DNA of 64,000 nt from Anodontia alba (taxonomy: Eukaryota; Mollusca; Bivalvia; Lucinida; Lucinidae), in NCBI GenBank assembly GCA_964016985.1, contig OZ024826.1, positions 65,278,792 to 65,342,791 of the forward strand, written 5' to 3'. The notes beneath the pieces are model-generated. The model saw nothing but the letters and a program-made list of their open reading frames with translations. It was not told where the DNA came from and did no database searches. A program made the translations under genes and the position numbers. Numbering within the stretch: position 1 is the stretch's first letter; every line of letters starts with the position of its first letter. Of the stretch, positions 54,862 through 64,000 are shown in pieces.

Positions 54862-57071
54862 CAGATAATATTTTGACCCGTATAATATTTTGACCCGCAG
54901 GTCAGAAAATTGCTATAATATTTTGACCCGCCCCATAATATATTGACCCAACCCACTATCTTTCTTAAGGAATGTTAAAAAACATATACAACTGATTCAT
55001 TTATTAAAAAAGCAATAAAATAATGTTCTGACAGTAATCGGCCCACTTATTTTTTGAGAGAGGGTTGGGATGGGGTTGTGGGGGGGGTCAAAATATTATA
55101 CTATAATATACTGACCCGCCCCAGGATTTGACCAGGCAATCATAAAAGGTTGCTACAAATAATGCAAAATGTTTCATTTTAACAGGAAAGCCTAAATAAA
55201 AAACATTGAAATAAGATGACGTCCTATTTGACTTTTTGAGGGGGAGGAGGGTGGGGGGTGGGGGGGGGTCAAAATATTATACCTTAATATATTGACCCAC
55301 CTTAGATTTCAATAGGCAATCATAAATGATCCCTTTAAATAATGTGAAATGTTTTCTTTTATCATGTAAATTTAAAAAAAAATAGCATTTTAATTAAATG
55401 ATAATCAGTTTGATTTTTTATGGGGTAGGAGTGAGGGGGAGGGGGGTGGGGGTCAAAATATTATTACCATAATATATTGACCCGCCCCTCAGTGATTTTT
55501 TTACAATTTTGCCTCTATGGGTCCTGGGACTCGCTAGGTCCAGAATTCATGCATCCCAAACTCAAACTATGCATCCAGCCTGGGACTCGTGGTGAAATAT
55601 TTTGTTGCATCCTAGACTTTTCATTTAAACTTGTGTAACAGTGTTTTATAATTACTTTCTTAGTATTTTAATTAGATGTGCAATAAAAGTAAATAGTGGT
55701 GACTGAGTTGCTTTAATCCTTTCCAGAAAACTTCCTGAGAAATATGAAACTATAGTACCACTGTCTATTAAAACAGAAGTGTTAAGAAAATGTTTTCACC
55801 TACAGGTTTATGAAAATGTTTTCATAAAACTTCAGTTTTTGTGACAGATGATCAAATACCTGTGATACATAATTAAGGACAGGCATTTTGTCTGTTTTGA
55901 CTAGACCGTAATACAAAGCAGAGACTTTTTTTTTGTCTGTTACTTTGTGGGTTCAGTTTGGAACTGGGGGTTTCCGTTAGCGAGATCGCCATTATCGGCA
56001 GTCACAGACTTTGTTGTCCGTGTCAGTCTGATTTGCTGACGTAACAGACCGAACAGGGTTTGCTGTAGGGGGTCTATTTTTATTGTTTTATTATCTTTTT
56101 AGGGTGCATCTTTTTCTTCTTTCAAAAAAAAGGAAACAAAAAACGATTGCTGTTTCCTGTTGACAATTGCAATGTCAATGTCGGTGTTACGATAAAAGTT
56201 CTCAACAGACTAAAAACCAATACTTTAGTGTTTCCTCCGGTACTGGACAACTTGGTATTGATTTTTGACTGTATAGGTAGAATTGGTGTACCGTAGAGAT
56301 ACGACGCCTTTCAGTATTGGCTTTTACCAAACACGGTACTGAAACACCGCTTGCGCATTCGCTTTTTCCGAAAATGAAAGTAGATTTCAAGAAGCAAAAC
56401 GTGCGTACATTCGAGAATTTTATGAGTCCACGGGACTCACCGAGGCTTTTTTTTTGCGTCCTCTGGCGAAATTATGCGTACAGGACGCAGGACGCACGCC
56501 TAAAAAAATCACTGGCCCCTGGATAAGAACAGGCAATCCAAAAATATCGCTGAAAATAATGTGAAATAGATCTTTGAGGAAATGAAAAATGAATTATCAT
56601 GAAAAGACATTCCTTTTGATTTTTTTATGTTAGGTGGGCTGAAGAGGGGGTTGGAGGAGGGGTCAAAATATTATACTATAATATATTGACCCACCCTGAT
56701 TCTGACCTGTCAATCATATGACATTGCTAGAAATAATGTGAAATAGATCCTTTTACCATAAAACCTAAAAAAAAAATACATTTTCAAACAATGACGTCCT
56801 ATTTCAATTTTATGGGATGGCAGTAGGTGTGTGTGTGTGTGTGTGGAGGGGGTTGGGGGTCAAAATATTATACCATAAAATATAGACCCATCCATGACTT
56901 TGACCAGGCAATCATAATAGATTGCTAGAAGTAATGTAAACTGGTTCATGTTATCATGAAAACCTCGGAAGAAGCATTTTCATCAAATGATATCCTACTT
57001 GACTTTTAAAGGGGTAAGGGGGTGATGGGGGGGAGGGCGGGGTCAAAATATTATACCATAATATTTTGACC
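54862..57071 (+). repeat. G-rich tandem array with GGGTCAAAATATTATA palindromes
   Basis: About seven units of roughly 190-210 bp have a G-rich segment, then GGGTCAAAATATTATA...TATAATATATTGACCC (an inverted repeat), then 'CAGGCAATCATAA' and 'AATGATGTCCTATTTGACTT'-like blocks. It is interrupted by the element at 55490-56514 and truncated by the gap. Confidence 0.9.
55490..56514. mobile_element. DNA transposon with CAGTGATTTTTTTA ends
   Basis: Ends CAGTGATTTTTTTA and TAAAAAAATCACTG are inverted repeats, flanked by GCCCCT (55484-55489 and 56515-56520). The 62-69-codon frames inside ('FGKSECASGVSVPCLVKA' on the minus strand) may be transposase remnants but are not recognisable. Duplicate at 62128-63151. 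Confidence 0.8.
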
Positions 57072-57271
57072 NNNNNNNNNNNNNNNNNNNNNNNNNNNNN
57101 NNNNNNNNNNNNNNNNNNNNNNNNNNNNNNNNNNNNNNNNNNNNNNNNNNNNNNNNNNNNNNNNNNNNNNNNNNNNNNNNNNNNNNNNNNNNNNNNNNNN
57201 NNNNNNNNNNNNNNNNNNNNNNNNNNNNNNNNNNNNNNNNNNNNNNNNNNNNNNNNNNNNNNNNNNNNNNN
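57072..57271. other. Assembly gap (200 N)
   Basis: Exactly 200 N, a conventional scaffold spacer. The open frame through it is meaningless. Confidence 1.
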
Positions 57272-57421
57272 AATTTTGTTGTTAGTAGTTAAGGTGTCCC
57301 AATACGTACCGTAAATACGATATTACAATATCACAAAAACAACAACAGCAGAAACAAACAACAACAGAAGATTTACATTTCATCTGGAACTATGAGGGAT
57401 AGCCCTGATTAGCATGGACAG

Positions 57422-59166
57422 TTTTAGCTCACCTGAACCAAAGGTTAGAAGGTGAGCTTATAGTAGAGCAGAGCTCTCTTGTCCATTCTTGCGTCTGTGC
57501 ATCTACACATTTGAACAAGAATCTCTCCAAGGCCGGTTGGTCAATCTTGATCAAATAACACGTTCCATTATTGGAATAGGAGATTAACTGTATTGGCCTT
57601 TGGGGCAGATCTGGTGCAGAACTTTGGTTTCCATGGCAACCAAAAGGTCCCCTAGACATATGATGGGGGAAAATGTTGTCCAGACAATAGAGATTTCATT
57701 TCTGATCAAATCTTCATCAGACTTGCAGATAACAAGGTCAGGCATAAAATGTCCAACAACTTTGATTTTGGCCCTTTTTGGAATATTGGCATAAGAGTTA
57801 CAACTTGAGGGCCCTTAGTCTTTGGAAAATGTTCTCCTGACAATTTCATTTTTCATTCATTTTTGGTTGAATCTTCATCAGACTTGCAGGTAATAAGGAC
57901 AGCCATAAAATCTTGGACGAGTTCAATTATGAGGCAGATTGGACTATTCACATTAGAGTGACTTGCCCTTTAGTCTCCCATAGACATAATAGGGAAAATG
58001 TTGGCTGGACAATAGCCAGTTCATGTTTTATTGAATCATCATCAAACTTGCTGATAACAAGACAGGCCTAAAATCTCGGATAATATTGATTTTGGCTCAG
58101 TTTCAATTGTTGGCACGAGAGTTACCTGCCCCAGAGGGGCTAAAAGACTTAGGAAAATGTTGTCTGGAAGATGGCGATTTCATTTTTTGATCGAATCTTC
58201 ATTAGACTTGCAGGTAATGGGGACAGCTATAAAATCTTGGACAAGTTCAATTTTAGGACAGATTGGATTACTTAATTACATGTGAGTTACTTGCCCTTTA
58301 GTCTCCCATAACCATATAGTGGTAAAATTATTGTCTGGACAATGGGAACTTCATTTTTCATTGAATCTTCATCAAATTTGTAGATAACAAGAACAGGCAT
58401 AAAATCTAGGACACGTTTGATTTTATCAGTCCACTTCAGACTATTGGAATGAAAGTTAGCTACTCTTGCGGGCCCCATAGACTTCGGAAATTTGTTCTGA
58501 AGATAGCCATTTCATTTTTTATCGAATCTTAATCAGACTTGCAGGTAATGAGGTAAACTATAAAATCTTAGACAAGGTTGATTTAGGGTCAGATCAGACT
58601 TTTCACATGAGTTACTTGTCTGGAGGATAGTGACTTCATTTTTGATTGGATCTTCATCAACCTTGTTGATGATGAGGATAGGCATAGAATCTCAGACAAG
58701 ATTGATTCTGGCCCAGTTTCAGCTATTGGCATGAGAGGTACTTGTTCTTGAGGACCTCATAGACTTAGAAAAAGTTGTTTGGATGATAGCGATTTCTGGT
58801 TTGATTGAATCTTCAACAGACTTGCAGATAATGAGGACAGCCCTAAAATCTTGGACAAATTTGATTTTGGATGAGATTGGACTATTCACACGAATGTTAC
58901 TTGCCATTTAGTCTCTGTTAGACATATAAAGGTGAAAATGTTGTCTGGATGATAGTGACTTCATTTTTGATTATATCTTCCTCAAACTTGCAGAGTACAG
59001 GGACAGACATAAAAACTTGGACATATTCGATTTTAGCGGGATCTGTAGTATTAGCATGATAGTTACCTCCCCATGAAACCTATGACATGTGATAGTCACT
59101 TAGAGTTTCAAATTATATTCATACCTTCAGGTAAGCAATGGTTGCCCTTTTTGGGCTACTTGTTTA
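57422..59166 (+). mobile_element. Rolling-circle-like non-autonomous element, copy D
   Basis: The 5' hairpin AGCTCACCTGAACC-AAA-GGTTAGAAGGTGAGCT starts at 57426. The 3' end has the hairpin GCCC-TTTTT-GGGC and CTACTTGTTT. The body is tandem units of about 225 bp with 'TTCATTTTTGATTGAATCTT', 'CATCAGACTTGCAGATAA' and 'TAAAATCTTGGACAAGTT'. Confidence 0.75.
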
Positions 59167-59199
59167 TCTCATCAGATTTAGGAGATAAGCTTTAAAATT

Positions 59200-59324
59200 T
59201 GGCATTTGGGGAGGTAAATCGGCGGTTTTACGGTCGGAAATTTCGTTGTATGGCGACGCGTCAGCGGAGCCGTAAAACGTAATTTGCGACCGTAAAACCG
59301 CCGATTTACCTCCCCAAATGACAA
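59200..59324. mobile_element. Long-hairpin MITE
   Basis: CATTTGGGGAGGTAAATCGG plus CGGTTTTACGGTCG at the left is a near-perfect inverted match to 59288-59321, with only about 50 bases between. A strong hairpin with TIR of about 33 bp. No target duplication is obvious. Confidence 0.8.
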
Positions 59325-60032
59325 ATTTGATGCAGTTATCCCCATTCTAATGCATTTATTCATTTTTTCTATTGAAAAAAAATGTACTATTTGCACAAAA
59401 CAACAAGTGCTGTGAGCTGCGTAAAACCAAATGCCAGCCAATGAGAAGCGACGTTACGTGATGACGTCGGATTTGCGACAGTACATCGCAGAATATACCG
59501 TCGCAAATTTTTGACGTTATCCAATCAGACGTCACGTTACATACGCAAGTGCATTAGAATTTTGTGTTTTTTACTGCGGAAGTTCTAGAAAATCTGCTTT
59601 AGAATCTGCTGATGAAATGGATTGTCAGGATAAGTAGCTGTACAAGTTACTCCGGGCCTACACTGTTTGCGTATCTGCTGTGGTCTCATTTTGGGTTAAC
59701 ATTAATGAACCAGGGCACAACATTTCCTATACAAGAATGTATGTACGCCCAGCAAAGACTCAGATCAGCCTGTTCAGATGATGTGCAGACTATTCTGAGT
59801 CTTTGCTGTCATTCTGAAGATGCTTTAGTCCTTATCTATCTACAGAGTATCCCGCAAAGACTTTAATTAGACTGTGCAAATGTGCAGGCTAATCTGAATC
59901 TTAGCTGGGCACACATGTTATTTTTAGGAACTGCTCTGCACTGATTCATTTTTCTTTTCATTTTCAGTGCCTATTCAAGCAATGGTATAGCTCTGCTGCA
60001 AACTTTCCTTGGTTATGTCACTGGAAACATTA
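59325..60032. other. Spacer unique to the right-hand segment
   Basis: Not shared with the left copy. Contains 'TTGCGACAGTACATCGCAGA' and 'GACGTCACGTTACATACG', likely more transposon ends. A pyrimidine tract and CAG at 59967 precede a short open frame that runs into the duplication; I do not consider it a supported exon. Confidence 0.4.
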
Positions 60033-63000
60033 TATTTGCTTATCTGTATCTAAAGTTGTGTATCTAAAGTTTACAGCTGTCTTTATTTATATCTCATTAA
60101 AAGATCTGGAACTGACATACTTACACAGAGATTAGGATCTTTCACTGAAGCAGCAGGTCATTAACAAACTTTTGACAGGACTTAAACTGAGGTGTATTGT
60201 TTAGCTTATTCCCTGACTGCAGGCTTTGCCATGTTTTGTTGCACAGATTTAATAACAATTAGAGGTCCATATACCTAGCTTTTGAATGATGTGGTCTTCA
60301 AATCTAGCTAAAGCATAGGCTATTCCCATTCCCTTCTAAAGCTGTGTTCTGAGAAATCAGACTTTTGTAATTCTAAGTCAACAATTAAACTTTTTAATGT
60401 TCGAACAAAAAATGATCTGGTCAAAGCTTTACTTGAATTTAACAGACAACATGGGTCCTGAATGGAATTTAGATGAGGAAAATTGTGATTTCTTGCAATT
60501 TGGTAATTCTTAATTGCTTTTTCAGTACATAGGTCTGCTCTTGTAGAGTAAATAAATATTGTGATACCTTTTCTAAATGGATCTGTTTTAGATCATTCCA
60601 GCCTGTTAGAAATGTACTCATCAAACAATTGTACATCTCTTAGGCATAGATTGATTTCGGGTCAAATGGTCCTTTGCTGTGAATTTGCAGCAATGCAAGA
60701 AACCAAAGAAAGCTAATTGCAAAACAGCCAATAACATATTATGTGTGAATAGATTGATAAAACCTTTGTTAATTCTTTGACACATTTGAGTAGAATATCT
60801 GCTGTAATGGGCTGTTTAGTAGGTTGTAGTTCCTTGTATATGCTTCAGACCTGCAAATGCACTCTGTGCAAGTTTTCATCATCAAAAGGAGAATTTAAAC
60901 CCGCAAAACTGTACCTCACCCTACAGGTATATATTTTAAGTCTACTGTATTTCATCTTAAGGTTGGGGTGGTCGGGTGGTGCGAAGGTGTCGTGTATCTT
61001 ACGTCACCGGGGCGTCAAACTGATATTGGCTTACAGTTGGGCAAGGCCTGCTATCCTTGTAGCAGGTAAGGGTAGATGGGGAATATTTTTATTTCTTCTG
61101 TTTCTTCACTTTCATTCCTGTTCCTTTCTTCCCTGTCCCTCTCTTTAATCTCTTCTACTATCTCTTCTATCACTTTTCTGGCTTTCTCTGGGAGACGACA
61201 CAAAATGACCCACAAGGGTTGACGTGTCGTTAAACCCCAACACAATCAATTCATCTTAAGGTGATGATAACAGTAAGCCACAAAATCTACTAAACATGAT
61301 TCTGAAATAACAGGTAAAATTGTACAGCCTGATACAATTTCTTGTAACAGAAGAAATTAAATAAAAATTTGTAATCCAGTATTGTAAATTATTCTGGCAG
61401 ATTTACTAACTGAACTCATCATTAAGAAGTTCACTGTTTCTTTAAGTCCCACAGCAGTTTGTTTGGGGTTGGGTACTGGGTTGGGTTCTGCTCCCCTGTC
61501 AGATAATATTTTGACCCGTATAATATTTTGACCCGCAGGTCAGAAAATTGCTATAATATTTTGACCCGCCCCATAATATATTGACCCAACCCACTATCTT
61601 TCTTAAGGAATGTTAAAAAACATATACAACTGATTCATTTATTAAAAAAGCAATAAAATAATGTTCTGACAGTAATCGGCCCACTTATTTTTTGAGAGAG
61701 GGTTGGGATGGGGTTGTGGGGGGGGTCAAAATATTATACTATAATATACTGACCCGCCCCAGGATTTGACCAGGCAATCATAAAAGGTTGCTACAAATAA
61801 TGCAAAATGTTTCATTTTAACAGGAAAGCCTAAATAAAAAACATTGAAATAAGATGACGTCCTATTTGACTTTTTGAGGGGGAGGAGGGTGGGGGGTGGG
61901 GGGGGGTCAAAATATTATACCTTAATATATTGACCCACCTTAGATTTCAATAGGCAATCATAAATGATCCCTTTAAATAATGTGAAATGTTTTCTTTTAT
62001 CATGTAAATTTAAAAAAAAATAGCATTTTAATTAAATGATAATCAGTTTGATTTTTTATGGGGTAGGAGTGAGGGGGAGGGGGGTGGGGGTCAAAATATT
62101 ATTACCATAATATATTGACCCGCCCCTCAGTGATTTTTTTACAATTTTGCCTCTATGGGTCCTGGGACTCGCTAGGTCCAGAATTCATGCATCCCAAACT
62201 CAAACTATGCATCCAGCCTGGGACTCGTGGTGAAATATTTTGTTGCATCCTAGACTTTTCATTTAAACTTGTGTAACAGTGTTTTATAATTACTTTCTTA
62301 GTATTTTAATTAGATGTGCAATAAAAGTAAATAGTGGTGACTGAGTTGCTTTAATCCTTTCCAGAAAACTTCCTGAGAAATATGAAACTATAGTACCACT
62401 GTCTATTAAAACAGAAGTGTTAAGAAAATGTTTTCACCTACAGGTTTATGAAAATGTTTTCATAAAACTTCAGTTTTTGTGACAGATGATCAAATACCTG
62501 TGATACATAATTAAGGACAGGCATTTTGTCTGTTTTGACTAGACCGTAATACAAAGCAGAGACTTTTTTTTGTCTGTTACTTTGTGGGTTCAGTTTGGAA
62601 CTGGGGGTTTCCGTTAGCGAGATCGCCATTATCGGCAGTCACAGACTTTGTTGTCCGTGTCAGTCTGATTTGCTGACGTAACAGACCGAACAGGGTTTGC
62701 TGTAGGGGGTCTATTTTTATTGTTTTATTATCTTTTTAGGGTGCATCTTTTTCTTCTTTCAAAAAAAAGGAAACAAAAAACGATTGCTGTTTCCTGTTGA
62801 CAATTGCAATGTCAATGTCGGTGTTACGATAAAAGTTCTCAACAGACTAAAAACCAATACTTTAGTGTTTCCTCCGGTACTGGACAACTTGGTATTGATT
62901 TTTGACTGTATAGGTAGAATTGGTGTACCGTAGAGATACGACGCCTTTCAGTATTGGCTTTTACCAAACACGGTACTGAAACACCGCTTGCGCATTCGCT

Positions 63001-63708
63001 TTTTCCGAAAATGAAAGTAGATTTCAAGAAGCAAAACGTGCGTACATTCGAGAATTTTATGAGTCCACGGGACTCACCGAGGCTTTTTTTTTGCGTCCTC
63101 TGGCGAAATTATGCGTACAGGACGCAGGACGCACGCCTAAAAAAATCACTGGCCCCTGGATAAGAACAGGCAATCCAAAAATATCGCTGAAAATAATGTG
63201 AAATAGATCTTTGAGGAAATGAAAAATGAATTATCATGAAAAGACATTCCTTTTGATTTTTTTATGTTAGGTGGGCTGAAGAGGGGGTTGGAGGAGGGGT
63301 CAAAATATTATACTATAATATATTGACCCACCCTGATTCTGACCTGTCAATCATATGACATTGCTAGAAATAATGTGAAATAGATCCTTTTACCATAAAA
63401 CCTAAAAAAAAAATACATTTTCAAACAATGACGTCCTATTTCAATTTTATGGGATGGCAGTAGGTGTGTGTGTGTGTGTGTGGAGGGGGTTGGGGGTCAA
63501 AATATTATACCATAAAATATAGACCCATCCATGACTTTGACCAGGCAATCATAATAGATTGCTAGAAGTAATGTAAACTGGTTCATGTTATCATGAAAAC
63601 CTCGGAAGAAGCATTTTCATCAAATGATATCCTACTTGACTTTTAAAGGGGTAAGGGGGTGATGGGGGGGAGGGCGGGGTCAAAATATTATACCATAATA
63701 TTTTGACC
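60033..63708 (+). repeat. 3.7-kb duplication, right copy
   Basis: Second copy of 53395-57071, offset 6638 (6637 after the homopolymer). It contains the SINE (60964-61249), the DNA element (62128-63151) and the G-rich array. The array continues past 63708 to the window end. Confidence 0.95.
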
Positions 63709-64000
63709 CACCCTTGGGTTTCAACAGGCATTAATAAATGTTCCCTTTAAATAAAGTGAAAATGTTTTCTTTTATCATGTAAACCTTAAAAAAAGGATTT
63801 TAATAAAATGATGACCAATTTGTTTTTTATGGGGTATGAGTGGGAGGGGGGGGGGGGGGTGGGGGGGTCAAAATATTATACCATAATATATTGACCCACC
63901 CATGACTTTGACCAGACATTCATAATAGATTGCTAGAAGTAAGGTAAAACAGTTCCTGTTATCATGAAACCTCCAATGAATTTTCATCCGATGACGTCCT
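63709..64000 (+). repeat. G-rich array, continuation
   Basis: One and a half more units of the GGGTCAAAATATTATA array, including a G run of about 13 at 63847-63859. It supplies the sequence lost in the left copy at the gap. Confidence 0.9.

Larger units (their letters stand above)
53395..57071 (+). repeat. 3.7-kb duplication, left copy (contig edge)
   Basis: Identical, as far as I can compare, to 60033-63708 apart from one T in the homopolymer near 55930. It includes the same SINE, DNA element and G-rich array. It ends exactly at the N gap. Confidence 0.95.

Noticed and set aside
57066..57314. Open frame through the N gap
   Set aside because: Consists mostly of unknown bases.
59967..60070. 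Possible exon with acceptor TTTTCATTTTCAG
   Set aside because: The open frame continues across the haplotype breakpoint and no convincing donor is present.

Overview
This window is eukaryotic, repeat-dominated DNA, most likely from a bivalve or related mollusc genome assembly. That assignment is an inference. It rests on the mix of transposon types: rolling-circle-like elements with AGCTCACC ends and CCGT microsatellites, tRNA-derived SINEs of the V/Meta type, a DIRS retrotransposon, a Polinton-like element, and several 'gtccataactttg'-type tandem arrays. I see no intact host gene. The best host signal is one exon-like stretch at 2474-2579. Most longer open frames are either transposon remnants or frames kept open by tandem repeats.

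Layout. 1-4.6 kb: a non-LTR retrotransposon 3' end, one candidate exon, a SINE, and an RTE-like 3' end whose terminal unit is repeated three times. 4.7-14.7 kb: one mariner element (TIRs, TA target duplication) cut into three pieces by two large insertions. One of these carries a 4.6-kb L1/Tx1-like retrotransposon with 15-bp target duplications and a tandem trimer of a tRNA-Lys-like SINE. 15-17 kb: first copy (A) of a rolling-circle-like element. 17.2-19.4 kb: inverted SINE-like copies, one carrying a hAT-type element with an 8-bp target duplication. 19.6-38.7 kb: long arrays built on a GTTTCGTAAC-type unit, inverted about a centre near 26-29 kb. They are interrupted by a DIRS retrotransposon (20077-25770), two rolling-circle-like copies (B and C), a second satellite and a Tc1-like transposon with one internal stop. 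41-52 kb: a minisatellite holding a 9.9-kb GC-rich Polinton-like element (41530-51408). 52-53.2 kb: a tandem pair of GATATC-palindrome MITE-like units. 53.4-57.1 kb and 60.0-63.7 kb: an almost identical 3.7-kb duplication either side of a 200-N gap, probably two haplotypes both retained. 57.4-59.2 kb: rolling-circle-like copy D.

The Polinton-like element is the most interesting system. It has terminal inverted repeats beginning 5'-AG, a 5-6 bp target duplication, a retroviral-type DDE integrase, and a divergent family B DNA polymerase. The polymerase appears to run on into an SF1 helicase and an HNH nuclease on the same strand. Three further reading frames have no function I can assign. I see no double-jelly-roll capsid, packaging ATPase or adenovirus-type protease. 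The copy is dead: it has many frameshifts, and a SINE with a 14-bp target duplication interrupts the polymerase gene. The window as a whole is a good record of nested insertion, and several events can be ordered in time from target duplications and from empty sites preserved in neighbouring repeat units.
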